Shown here: positions 1 to 7,074 of the stretch, in pieces | Position numbering within the stretch: position 1 is the first letter of the stretch | How the letters are laid out: each line of letters begins with the position of its first letter | Source of the DNA: Clostridiaceae bacterium UBA5444 | Lineage (GTDB): Bacteria > Bacillota > Clostridia > Clostridiales > Oxobacteraceae | Assembly (NCBI GenBank): GCA_002426575.1 | Contig: DIRE01000079.1 | Span: 1-31,250, forward strand | DNA length: 31,250 nucleotides | Direction: 5' to 3' | The notes under the pieces: generated by a model | What the model saw: only the letters and a program-made list of their open reading frames with translations | Databases searched by the model: none | Told to the model about the DNA's origin: nothing | Program-made: the position numbers and the translations under genes

Positions 1-1
1 G

Positions 2-265
2 AGATTAGCTTTAGCGCAGGGTATCTTAAGAAAAAGTGAAATTATTCTCTTGGATGAAGTTACGGCAAATATTGATGTTAACTCCGAAAGGATAATTAAA
101 GAGGTTATAAAAGATATTATGTTAAAACAAAATTTAACAGTTATTGCAATTTCTCATAGAATTGATTTTCTTGAAGATACTGATAGAATTGTTATATTAG
201 AAAACGGAAAAATATCGAAAACTACTACATATTCAGAAAATGAATCTTGGACAGTAGTTAGTTAG
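2..265 (+). CDS. ABC exporter ATP-binding domain, C-terminal fragment
   Basis: The open frame enters from the window edge and ends in TAG, so only the last 87 residues are seen. They contain an ABC Walker B/D-loop (IILLDEVTANID) and the H-loop histidine (AISHRIDFLEDTDRIVIL), followed by the short C-terminal tail typical of fused membrane/ATPase exporters of the peptide or bacteriocin type. The internal ATG at position 50 lies inside Walker B and is not a start. The LDEVTANID wording is more like exporter ATPases than importers. Substrate cannot be told from this fragment. Confidence 0.85.
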   Translation, partial: RLALAQGILRKSEIILLDEVTANIDVNSERIIKEVIKDIMLKQNLTVIAISHRIDFLEDTDRIVILENGKISKTTTYSENESWTVVS

Positions 266-309
266 TATTTAAGTGGATATTTTTCTGCATAGGAGAGGGG
301 GTAGCACTA

Positions 310-408
310 ATGTTATGCAATTTAGTGATTAATTTAGATGCTTTTCTCTGTGCAGAATTTAATGATTGGGCGATGCTTGCACAGAGGGAATTTAGTACTA
401 TGAATTAA
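310..408 (+). CDS. possible 32-aa leader peptide upstream of the MFS transporter
   Basis: A short ORF begins at ATG 310 after a very strong purine-rich ribosome site (AGGAGAGGGGG, about 291-301) and ends at TAA 406. The peptide starts MLCNLVINLDAF and ends FSTMN; I recognise no family. It sits between an exporter ATPase and an efflux-type MFS gene, and an inverted repeat (346-354 with 378-386) lies inside it. This arrangement resembles leader peptides that control drug-efflux genes by ribosome stalling, but that is inference. It could also be a small secreted or chance ORF. Confidence 0.35.
   Translation: MLCNLVINLDAFLCAEFNDWAMLAQREFSTMN
346..386 (+). repeat. inverted repeat inside the leader ORF
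   Basis: CTCTGTGCA (346-354) pairs perfectly with TGCACAGAG (378-386) around a 23-nt loop. Within that loop GGCGAT (369-374) can pair with ATCGCC (412-417), giving an alternative or pseudoknotted fold. No U-tract follows, so it is not a simple terminator. Position suggests an attenuator for the downstream MFS gene. Confidence 0.45.
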
Positions 409-473
409 AATATCGCCTACATTGGGTTTTGCACTTTTAAGTTTATTAAAAATAACTTATAAGGAGAAAACCG

Positions 474-1772
474 ATGGAAGATAATAAATTTAAAAATTAT
501 ATAATATTTTGGTTAAGTCAATCTGTTTCACAATTGGGAAGTTCAATGACAAGTTTTGCTTTGATTATTTGGGCATATGAGCAAACAAATTCAGCAATGA
601 CTGTATCACTCATGACATTTTATTCTTATTTGCCTTATATTATTGTAAGCATTTTTGCAGGAGCATTTATTGATGAGCAAAAGAAAAAAACAATTATGTT
701 ATGTTCTGATTTTATAGCAGCCATATGTTCAACTATTGTTTTTGTATTACTTTTTTTAAACAGATTAGAAATTATGCATATATGTATGGTAAATTTCATT
801 ATTGGATTTACGAACTCTTTCCAATCTCCAGCGGAATCAGTAGCAATTGGCTTGATGGTTCCAAAAGATAGGTATTTTAAGGTAAGTGGATTGAACTCTT
901 TTTCCAATTCGTTGCTCACCGTGGCTGCACCTATGCTTGCTGCTTTTATAAGTTCTTTTATGGGACTAAAAGGAGTAATAATGATTGATTTAATTACTTT
1001 TGTGTTTGCATTTATCATATTGTTATTATTTATAAAAATACCAGAAGAACTAAATGAAAAAACAAACAATAAACATAGTGTTTTGCATGGATGTAAAGAG
1101 GGAATGGCTTTTCTTTTTAATCATAAAGGGATATGGTATATAATCATAAGCATGGCATCTTTAAACTTCTTTTCGCGATTGACCTATGAAAATATTTTAT
1201 CTCCAATGATATTAGCTAGAAGTGGTGGGGATACTAATGTTCTTGGAACAATCAGCGGAATATTAGGTATAGGTGGCATTATAGGGGGAGTTATTGTTTC
1301 AACAAAAAAGATTATGAATAACAGCCTGAAGCTAATATACTTTTCTGCTGCGTTTTCGTTTTTATTTGGTGATTTATTGATGGGATTAGGGCAAACGACA
1401 TTTATTTGGTGTATAGCGGCCATTATGGCAAGTGTACCAATTCCATTTATAAGTGCAGGGCAAAATGTTATTATGTACAATACTATTCCAAAAGAAATGC
1501 AAGGGCGGGTTTTTGCTGTCAGAAACGCCATTCAGTTTTCTACCATACCTATTGGTATTTTGTTAGGGGGATTTTTAGCAGACTATATATTTGAACCTTT
1601 CATGAAATCAGGTAATATAGTTGCCTTGAGTTTACAAAGGTTGGTAGGCTCTGGTACAGGAAGCGGAATGGCAGTTATGTTTTTGTGTACAGGCATATTA
1701 GGGGCAGCTACAAGTATTTTGTGGTATAGAAATAAGGATATAAAAAAGCTACAAGATATTAATTCGAAATAG
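474..1772 (+). CDS. MFS transporter, Mef-like drug/macrolide efflux family
   Basis: A 432-residue hydrophobic protein with about twelve membrane segments. The N-terminus (FWLSQSVSQLGSSMTSFAL) and the loop after the second helix (GAFIDEQKKKTIMLCSD) match the layout of the Mef/enterobactin-exporter branch of the major facilitator superfamily, where proton motive force expels drugs or peptides. The second half repeats the pattern (PKEMQGRVFAVRNA). Start is ATG 474 with AAGGAG about 8 nt upstream. It follows an ABC exporter fragment and a possible leader peptide, which suggests a resistance or immunity role. Substrate is not predictable from sequence; Mef-like resistance is only a family-level analogy. 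Confidence 0.85.
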   Translation: MEDNKFKNYIIFWLSQSVSQLGSSMTSFALIIWAYEQTNSAMTVSLMTFYSYLPYIIVSIFAGAFIDEQKKKTIMLCSDFIAAICSTIVFVLLFLNRLEIMHICMVNFIIGFTNSFQSPAESVAIGLMVPKDRYFKVSGLNSFSNSLLTVAAPMLAAFISSFMGLKGVIMIDLITFVFAFIILLLFIKIPEELNEKTNNKHSVLHGCKEGMAFLFNHKGIWYIIISMASLNFFSRLTYENILSPMILARSGGDTNVLGTISGILGIGGIIGGVIVSTKKIMNNSLKLIYFSAAFSFLFGDLLMGLGQTTFIWCIAAIMASVPIPFISAGQNVIMYNTIPKEMQGRVFAVRNAIQFSTIPIGILLGGFLADYIFEPFMKSGNIVALSLQRLVGSGTGSGMAVMFLCTGILGAATSILWYRNKDIKKLQDINSK

Positions 1773-1887
1773 AAAACTATGGCGTAGCTTTTTATAAAAA
1801 TAAATTATATAGGGAAAAGGTCCTAAATATTATGATGTAAATAAAGATTAGGAAAGATGGTATCATAGAACCAGAGGTGTAATAAAG

Positions 1888-2334
1888 ATGGACGAGTATT
1901 TTATGAAGATAGCCCTTGATGAGGCTTTAAAAGCTTTCGAGGAAGATGAAGTTCCAATAGGTGCTGTTGTTGTAAGAGAGAGAGAAATAATAGCAAAGGC
2001 TCATAATTTAAGAGAAAGTTTAAATGATCCTACCGCTCATGCTGAGATTATTGCAATTAGGGAGGCTGCAGAGAAACTTTCAAGCTGGAGACTCATAGAC
2101 TGCAATTTATATGTAACAATAGAGCCATGCCCAATGTGTGCAGGTGCAATAGTTCAGTCAAGGATCAAGAGACTTATATATGGGGCAAAAGATCCTAAGG
2201 CTGGCGCCGTAGATTCTGTTATGAATATTGTAGATAATCCCAATTTAAATCACAGTGTAGAAGTTACTTCAGGGATACTTCAATATGAGTGTAGCAATAT
2301 TATGAAGGAGTACTTTAGAGGAAAAAGGAAATAA
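1888..2334 (+). CDS. tadA: tRNA-specific adenosine deaminase TadA
   Basis: This 148-residue zinc-dependent deaminase converts adenosine 34 to inosine in tRNA-Arg(ACG), acting in the cytoplasm. The deaminase signature is complete: HAEIIAI (zinc histidine and catalytic glutamate) and PCPMCAGAI (two zinc cysteines). VPIGAVVV near the N-terminus and the C-terminal EYFRGKRK tail are typical of TadA, and the length is usual for the family. Start is ATG 1888 with a GAGGTG site upstream. In many Clostridia tadA is followed by the SRP RNA gene and dnaX; I do not see those here, so the local order has been rearranged. Confidence 0.95.
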   Translation: MDEYFMKIALDEALKAFEEDEVPIGAVVVREREIIAKAHNLRESLNDPTAHAEIIAIREAAEKLSSWRLIDCNLYVTIEPCPMCAGAIVQSRIKRLIYGAKDPKAGAVDSVMNIVDNPNLNHSVEVTSGILQYECSNIMKEYFRGKRK

Positions 2335-2443
2335 CAGATAAAGGGGAAGTCTGATCTTGTTGATCCAGTAATAGTTATGAGTTGATAAATAGATGGAAAT
2401 ATGCGGTAGGATTAATTTAGATATCGATATGGGAGGTAAGATT

Positions 2444-3034
2444 ATGTTTAAGTTATTGGTAGTTGTGGACTATCAGAATGACTTTGTTGACGGGGCATTA
2501 GGATTCCCAAAAGCAAAGACTTTAGAGGAAGGCATATATAATAAAGTTAAATGGTATTTAGATAACGGATATCCAGTAGTATTTACATTAGATACACATG
2601 ACAAGAACTACCTTTCAACAAGAGAAGGCAAACACCTTCCAGTGGTACATTGTGTGAGAGGCACTACGGGTCATGAAGTTTATGGAAAACTAAAGGAGTT
2701 TGTAGGTAATACTAACTGCTGCTTCATAAAAAAGGAATCATTTGGAGTATCACAACAGAGCATATTAGACTATTTTGATCAAACTTTGCATAATCATTAT
2801 GGTAGTGTAGATTTTAATAATGAGGATGGTAAATATCAGATAGAATTGGTAGGGGTGGCTACAAATATTTGTGTAATTAGTAATGCAGTAATGTTTCAGA
2901 CAGCATTCCCTGATGCACAGATAATAGTAGATGCAAGTCTATGTGCGAGTTTTGACGATTCACTTCATGAGAAGGCATTAGATGTTATGGAAGGGCTGCA
3001 GATAAATGTTGTAATGGAGGGAAGTTTGTTATGA
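2444..3034 (+). CDS. isochorismatase-like cysteine hydrolase (nicotinamidase-type)
   Basis: A 196-residue alpha/beta hydrolase of the isochorismatase/nicotinamidase fold. The N-terminal VVVDYQNDFVDGAL carries the catalytic aspartate (Asp9), and GVATNICVISNA carries the nucleophile (Cys143). TLDTHD and HCVRGTTGHE fit the metal/substrate region of nicotinamidases. An upstream in-frame ATG at 2393 exists, but ATG 2444 has GGGAGGT 6 nt before it and gives the family-typical N-terminus, so I chose it. Its stop overlaps the next gene by 4 bases (ATGA), so the two are probably co-translated. Nicotinamide to nicotinate is a plausible reaction; other amide substrates are possible. Confidence 0.85.
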   Translation: MFKLLVVVDYQNDFVDGALGFPKAKTLEEGIYNKVKWYLDNGYPVVFTLDTHDKNYLSTREGKHLPVVHCVRGTTGHEVYGKLKEFVGNTNCCFIKKESFGVSQQSILDYFDQTLHNHYGSVDFNNEDGKYQIELVGVATNICVISNAVMFQTAFPDAQIIVDASLCASFDDSLHEKALDVMEGLQINVVMEGSLL

Positions 3035-3822
3035 TTTTTTATTTTACAGGTACCGGAAATTCTCTATATGTTGCCAAAAAAATAGGTGAGTATAATGGCG
3101 AAGGGCTTGCATCCATTGCATCAATAATGAATGGCAATAAGGATTCGGTATATGAGTATACTCTCAAGGATGATGAAAAAATAGGTATTGTATTTCCAGT
3201 CCATGCTTGGGCACCGCCTATTTTAGTTAGGGATTTTATAAAGAAATTAAAACTTAATAACTATAAGGACAACTATTGTTTCGCAGTAGGAGTATGCGGT
3301 GATTCTGCAGGTAAGACTATTGACAGGGTGAGAAATATTTTAGATAATAAAGCAATTAAGCTTGACAGCGGATTTGTTGTGATAATGCCGGAAAATTATA
3401 TAATAATGTTTAGTACAGACAGTAAGGAGATAGAAAATAAAAAGCTCCAAGAGGCTGAAAATACTATATTAAAAATAAACAGTGCAATAAAAGAGAAAAG
3501 ATCCGAATGTAATTATCCATCCAAGGGGCTTAAAAATGCTATACTGACGGATATTGTGAACCCAGTTTTTTGCAAATTCAGCTTTAACAGGTGCAGAAAA
3601 TTTCATGTAGTAGATACCTGCACAGGGTGCGGCATATGCGAAAAAGTATGCCCCAAAGGAAATATTAAGTTAGAGAATAATAAGCCCCAATGGGGCAACA
3701 GCTGCATCCAATGCACCGCATGTTTAAACTGGTGTCCTGTGAAGGCAGTGCAATTTGGCAGAAACACTGTTAAAAGGGAAAGATACACTCATCCCAAAAT
3801 AAGTGTTAATGAAATGTATTAA
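3031..3822 (+). CDS. EFR1-type flavodoxin-ferredoxin fusion protein
   Basis: The 263-residue protein joins a flavodoxin-like domain to a bacterial ferredoxin domain. The N-terminus MIFYFTGTGNSLYVAKK is the FMN phosphate-binding loop. Two 4Fe-4S motifs follow: Cys197, 200, 203, 207 (CTGCGICEKVCP) and Cys225, 228, 231, 235 (CIQCTACLNWCP). Such proteins are common in anaerobic Clostridia as electron carriers or reductases of unknown partner. It overlaps the hydrolase stop codon by 4 bases. Family assignment is firm; the physiological electron donor and acceptor are unknown. Confidence 0.9.
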   Translation: MIFYFTGTGNSLYVAKKIGEYNGEGLASIASIMNGNKDSVYEYTLKDDEKIGIVFPVHAWAPPILVRDFIKKLKLNNYKDNYCFAVGVCGDSAGKTIDRVRNILDNKAIKLDSGFVVIMPENYIIMFSTDSKEIENKKLQEAENTILKINSAIKEKRSECNYPSKGLKNAILTDIVNPVFCKFSFNRCRKFHVVDTCTGCGICEKVCPKGNIKLENNKPQWGNSCIQCTACLNWCPVKAVQFGRNTVKRERYTHPKISVNEMY

Positions 3823-3872
3823 GATAATTATTTTACTTATAAATGGCTTAACTTAGCCATGGAGGTAAGTAT

Positions 3873-3950
3873 ATGAAGTTCTTAGGTATTAATTTCAGCT
3901 ATAGAAGGAATGGTAACTATGCTAATTGGTTTGAAAAAGAAAATAGTTGA
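3873..3950 (+). pseudogene. 25-codon remnant of a flavodoxin-family gene
   Basis: ATG 3873 with a strong GGAGGTAAG ribosome site opens a 25-residue frame, MKFLGINFSYRRNGNYANWF followed by a few residues. The MK-LGI-FS-R-NGN pattern is the start of NAD(P)H/FMN-dependent flavodoxin-fold reductases, but the frame stops at TGA 3948 before any domain is complete. The stop overlaps the -35 box of the eut promoter. I read it as a gene decapitated when the eut locus and this region were joined. A small hairpin (ATGGCT/AGCCAT, 3843-3860) lies just upstream of its ribosome site. Confidence 0.5.
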
Positions 3951-3975
3951 CAATATCTACTCCATTGTATAGCAT
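3947..3975 (+). promoter_or_regulatory. sigma-A type promoter for the eut operon
   Basis: TTGACA (3947-3952), a 17-nt spacer and TAGCAT (3970-3975). It lies about 40 nt upstream of the first antitermination hairpin and about 130 nt upstream of eutS. A better -10 look-alike, TATAAT at 3976-3981, would give a 23-nt spacer and is less likely. Confidence 0.6.
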
Positions 3976-4015
3976 TATAATTAATAGATATTTATTAGTG
4001 CTATGTGCACTACGC

Positions 4016-4057
4016 ACTACACAACGATGTGTAGTATAAAAGGCAGTGAAGCTTCTT
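4016..4057 (+). promoter_or_regulatory. ANTAR (EutV) antiterminator site 1, before eutS
   Basis: Hairpin P1 is ACTACAC-[AACGAT]-GTGTAGT (4016-4035), seven perfect pairs. Hairpin P2 is AAAAGGC-[AGTGAA]-GCTTCTT (4038-4057), with one G-U pair and one mismatch. Both loops are six bases with A at position 1 and G at position 4, the known requirement for ANTAR-domain recognition. The 3' side of P2 overlaps the 5' arm of the terminator at 4050, so the two folds exclude each other. Phosphorylated EutV would be expected to hold P1/P2 and let transcription into eutS. Confidence 0.85.
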
Positions 4058-4085
4058 TGGACATTTATCCTAAGGAGCTTTTTTT
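4050..4085 (+). terminator. conditional intrinsic terminator before eutS
   Basis: AGCTTCTTTGG (4050-4060) pairs with CCTAAGGAGCT (4069-4079) with one G-U and one T-T mismatch, followed by seven T residues. It lies between the promoter and eutS and overlaps hairpin P2 of the ANTAR site. Confidence 0.85.
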
Positions 4086-4104
4086 GATATAGAGGGGTGA
4101 GAAA

Positions 4105-4452
4105 ATGGATGAACACAAACAGAGAATAATACAGGAATATGTGCCGGGTAAACAGGTAACACTGGCTCATTTAATTGCAAATCCAGACCCTGATGTATAT
4201 AAAAAATTAGGGCTTATAGATGAATATAGAGGAGCGCTTGGAATACTTACAATAACACCAAGTGAGGCAACAATTATAGCTGCTGATGTTGCAGTTAAAG
4301 CCTCAGGTGTAGAAATAGGATTTATAGATAGATTTAGCGGCTCCCTTGTAATAGTTGGAGATGTTGCAAGTGTAGAATCTGCACTTATTAAAGTTATGGA
4401 CGTGCTTACAAAGGTTTTGAACTTTTCTGCTGCAAAAATAACGAGATCCTAG
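4105..4452 (+). CDS. eutS: BMC shell protein EutS
   Basis: A 115-residue circularly permuted BMC-domain protein that forms bent hexamers in the ethanolamine microcompartment shell. The N-terminal segment (IIQEYVPGKQVTLAHLIANP) and the body (EATIIAADVAVKASGVEIGF, then a GSLVIVGDVASVESAL stretch) are the EutS/PduU pattern. ATG 4105 follows GAGGGGTGAG. It is the first gene of the operon and lies directly after the conditional terminator, so its expression should depend on EutV. EutP starts within ten bases of its stop. Confidence 0.95.
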   Translation: MDEHKQRIIQEYVPGKQVTLAHLIANPDPDVYKKLGLIDEYRGALGILTITPSEATIIAADVAVKASGVEIGFIDRFSGSLVIVGDVASVESALIKVMDVLTKVLNFSAAKITRS

Positions 4453-4460
4453 GTGATATG

Positions 4461-4889
4461 ATGAAAAGAATAATATTAATAGGCCCGATAGGTTGTGGTA
4501 AAACTACATTGAGACAGGAGATTCAAAAGACCACAAAAAGTTACAAGAAAACTCAGACTATTGAATACTTTCATGATATAATAGATACACCGGGAGAATA
4601 CATAGAAAACAGAAATTATTATAGTGCACTTATAGTGTCATCAGTAGACTGTGATGTAATAGGACTCACTTTTGATTGCAGCAGGAAATACTACCCTCTC
4701 CCACCGAATATTGGCCCCATCTTTTTAAAACCGGTTATAGGAATAGTCACTAAAGTAGATTTATGCAATGAAGAAGATTTAAAAATAGCAGAGCAAAGGC
4801 TAAAAATATCTGGAGCTGAAAGAATATTTAAAGTAAGCTCTAAAACTGGACAAGGAATAGAAGAGCTCAGAGAATATTTGTATAAATAG
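4461..4889 (+). CDS. eutP: EutP, P-loop GTPase-like protein / candidate acetate kinase
   Basis: A 142-residue Ras-like P-loop protein. It has Walker A GPIGCGKTT near the N-terminus, a switch region DTPGEY, a TKVD nucleotide-base motif and SSKTGQG (G5-like). This is the EutP/PduV family. Literature I recall reports that Salmonella EutP and EutQ have acetate kinase activity, and here EutQ lacks its catalytic cupin, so EutP may be the only local enzyme for acetyl-phosphate to ATP. Two tandem ATGs exist (4458, 4461); the second has the better distance to AGGTG (4451-4455). Spacing to eutS is only a few bases. Confidence 0.9.
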   Translation: MKRIILIGPIGCGKTTLRQEIQKTTKSYKKTQTIEYFHDIIDTPGEYIENRNYYSALIVSSVDCDVIGLTFDCSRKYYPLPPNIGPIFLKPVIGIVTKVDLCNEEDLKIAEQRLKISGAERIFKVSSKTGQGIEELREYLYK

Positions 4890-4932
4890 AAAGTTAGCTG
4901 TAATCTAATATATTTTGGTAAGGGGGATTACT

Positions 4933-5502
4933 ATGACTAATACTATAGTAATAGCCGATGATGAGCCTATTACTATGATGGACATAAAAGAAATTTTAAT
5001 AGAGGCTAAATACAATGTGGTAGGTGAAGCCCCAGATGGATTTGATGCTGTTGAGCTATGCCGAAAGTTTAAACCAGATTTAGTGATAATGGATATAAAA
5101 ATGCCTCTTTTAGGTGGGCTTAAAGCAGCAGAAATAATAATAAGTGAGGATTTAGCTAAAGCAGTGCTTTTGCTTACAGCATACAGCAGCAAAGAGTTTA
5201 TTGAACAGGCAAAAAAGGCAGGGGTTATGGGATATCTTGTAAAACCTGTTTCTGAGAAGTCGTTGCTCCCTGCAGTTGAGATAGCAATACATAAAGGTAA
5301 TGAAATAGCACAGATGAAAAGTGATGCAGAAGGTGCTAAGGGAAAATTAGAGGATAGAAAAATTATTGACAGGGCTAAGGGAATCTTAATGGATACATAT
5401 GGCATACCAGAGAATGAAGCCTACAATAGAATTAGAAAATTAAGCATGGATAAAAGATGTACAATGAAGCAGATTGCATCTGCAATAATTACGGACAACT
5501 AA
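4933..5502 (+). CDS. eutV: response regulator EutV with RNA-binding ANTAR domain
   Basis: A 189-residue regulator: a receiver domain (residues 1-120; acidic pair Asp9/Asp10, phospho-acceptor Asp54 in MDIKMP, TAYSS, LVKP lysine), a short coiled helix, and a C-terminal ANTAR domain (about 130-187; IIDRAKGILMDTYGIPENEA and the following conserved helices). In the family, phosphorylation dimerises EutV so it binds paired hexaloop hairpins in RNA and prevents termination. A TTG at 4915 would add six residues, but AGGGGG sits 6 nt before ATG 4933. Three matching RNA targets lie in this window, one of them upstream of eutV itself, so it is probably autoregulated. Confidence 0.95.
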   Translation: MTNTIVIADDEPITMMDIKEILIEAKYNVVGEAPDGFDAVELCRKFKPDLVIMDIKMPLLGGLKAAEIIISEDLAKAVLLLTAYSSKEFIEQAKKAGVMGYLVKPVSEKSLLPAVEIAIHKGNEIAQMKSDAEGAKGKLEDRKIIDRAKGILMDTYGIPENEAYNRIRKLSMDKRCTMKQIASAIITDN

Positions 5503-5527
5503 GCATTAAAGCCATAGGTGATTTATA

Positions 5528-6946
5528 ATGATTAAAAAGTTATGCAAAGAGTATACTAGTTTATCTGATGAAGATATAAAAAGGATTGAAGAAATAGCTG
5601 CAACTCTTTCTAATGTATCAGAATTAGTAATGGCAGATATTTTTATAGATTGTATAACCAAAGATGGAGATGCAGCCATTGTAGTTGCAGAGGCAAGGCC
5701 ATCTAATAATAGATCCTTATACAAATGCAGTGTAGTTGGGGAATTAGCACTACATGAAAATGAGCCTGCTGTTATGAGGACTCTAAAAGTTGGTATGACT
5801 ACAAGGGATTTAAAGGCAGTAACCCAAGAGAATATAACTGTTAAACAAGATGTTGTTCCAATAAAAAATGACTCTGGGAAAGTAATTGGAGCATTCATTA
5901 TGGAAAAGGATATAACAGATAATATTAACAAGACTAAGCAGATTGAGATGCTGTCTGAAACAACTGAGCAGCTTACTCAAACCATTTTATCTTTAACAAA
6001 TGATGAAAATATTATAACGGATTATTTAAATGATGCTTTAATTGTTTTTGATGCAAATGGGGTTGTTGTATATAGAAATTCTGCAGCAGAGGATTTATAT
6101 AAAGAAATAGGCTATGAGGATGACATTATAGGAATGAGCTTTGATAATTTAACGTTAAGTTCTCACACATTTGATGATGTTATAAAAAGGCAAAGCATAT
6201 TTGTTTCAGAATCTGATGCAGGAAAGTATATACTGCAAATTAAATATATAGTAGCAGAAGATATTAAAGATATACTAGGCTTAGCAGTAAGATTAATAGT
6301 TATAATAAAGGATATAACAGAGGTTAAACAAAAGGAAAAAGAGCTTATTTTAAAGTCTGTAGCCATAAAAGAGATACACCATAGGGTGAAGAACAATCTT
6401 CAGACAATAGCAAGCCTGCTTAGACTTCAAGCAAGGCGGACACAAGATAACTTTACAAAGATTGCCTTAAATGAGAGCATAAGCAGGATAATGAGCATAG
6501 CAGTAACCCATGAGATGCTTGCTCAAAATGGGGTAGATGATGTTGATATTAAAAATGTTATTACAAGAATAGTAGATGGGGCGGAATATTATTCTACTAT
6601 TCCAAATAATAATATTAATATAAAGGTTTTAGGGGATAGTATAATAATTGATTCTGACAAGGCAACATCTATAGGTCTTGTGGTAAATGAGCTTATACAG
6701 AACTCATTTAAACATGGCTTTTTTAGAAGAGATGGTGGAAATATTGAAGTTTCCATACAAAAAGGAAGGGCTTATTCTACCATATCTGTTATTGATGATG
6801 GCACAGGGTTTGATATAAATTTGGTGGAGCAGGGAAGCTTAGGACTTAGCATTGTAAAAAGTATAGTTAAAGATAAGCTTCATGGAAACATAAATATTGA
6901 GTCTTCAGAAAATGGTACTAAGGTTATATTTGATTTTTTATGTTAG
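5528..6946 (+). CDS. eutW: sensor histidine kinase EutW
   Basis: A 472-residue soluble kinase with no clear membrane segment. Residues 1-145 match the H_kinase_N sensing domain of EutW/PdtaS-type kinases; a PAS-like domain follows (about 165-275; NDALIVFDANGVVVYRNSAA). The HisKA_2 box EIHHRVKNNLQ has candidate phospho-histidines 284/285, and the ATPase domain shows N-box NELIQNSFKHG, G1 DDGTGFD and GSLGLSIVKS. In Enterococcus, EutW senses ethanolamine and phosphorylates EutV. It lies 25 nt after eutV. The last codons run into the second ANTAR/terminator element. Confidence 0.93.
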   Translation: MIKKLCKEYTSLSDEDIKRIEEIAATLSNVSELVMADIFIDCITKDGDAAIVVAEARPSNNRSLYKCSVVGELALHENEPAVMRTLKVGMTTRDLKAVTQENITVKQDVVPIKNDSGKVIGAFIMEKDITDNINKTKQIEMLSETTEQLTQTILSLTNDENIITDYLNDALIVFDANGVVVYRNSAAEDLYKEIGYEDDIIGMSFDNLTLSSHTFDDVIKRQSIFVSESDAGKYILQIKYIVAEDIKDILGLAVRLIVIIKDITEVKQKEKELILKSVAIKEIHHRVKNNLQTIASLLRLQARRTQDNFTKIALNESISRIMSIAVTHEMLAQNGVDDVDIKNVITRIVDGAEYYSTIPNNNINIKVLGDSIIIDSDKATSIGLVVNELIQNSFKHGFFRRDGGNIEVSIQKGRAYSTISVIDDGTGFDINLVEQGSLGLSIVKSIVKDKLHGNINIESSENGTKVIFDFLC

Positions 6947-6959
6947 AAAATAAATGCAA

Positions 6960-7005
6960 ATAAACACAAAGATGTGTTTATAGTTTGAAAGGCAAAGGAG
7001 CCAAA
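6960..7005 (+). promoter_or_regulatory. ANTAR (EutV) antiterminator site 2, between eutW and eutA
   Basis: P1 is ATAAACAC-[AAAGAT]-GTGTTTAT (6960-6981), eight perfect pairs. P2 is GGC-[AAAGGA]-GCC (6991-7002), possibly extended by TTT/AAA outside a bulge (6984-7005). Both loops have A1 and G4. The 3' side of P2 is part of the 5' arm of the strong terminator that follows. It sits inside the operon, so it separates expression of the regulators from the structural genes. Confidence 0.85.
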
Positions 7006-7040
7006 TAGATATATTTTATATATCTATTTGGCTCCTTTTT
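6994..7040 (+). terminator. 20-bp perfect intrinsic terminator before eutA
   Basis: The arms at 6994-7013 and 7019-7038 are perfectly complementary (AAAGGAGCCAAATAGATATA and its reverse complement) with a 5-nt loop, ending in a T run. It is the strongest hairpin of the locus and would stop read-through from eutW unless the ANTAR fold forms. Confidence 0.9.
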
Positions 7041-7074
7041 GTATATATAGGCCTAGGGCGGGAGGCGAAATGGT

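Noticed and set aside
2335..2443. SRP RNA gene expected after tadA
   Set aside because: No SRP-like hairpin with the conserved loop is visible in this gap.
3996..4012. Hairpin TAGTGC-TATGT-GCACTA as the first ANTAR hairpin
   Set aside because: Its loop has five bases and no A at position 1. The pair 4016-4035 and 4038-4057 fits the loop rule and overlaps the terminator, so this is at most an extra stem.
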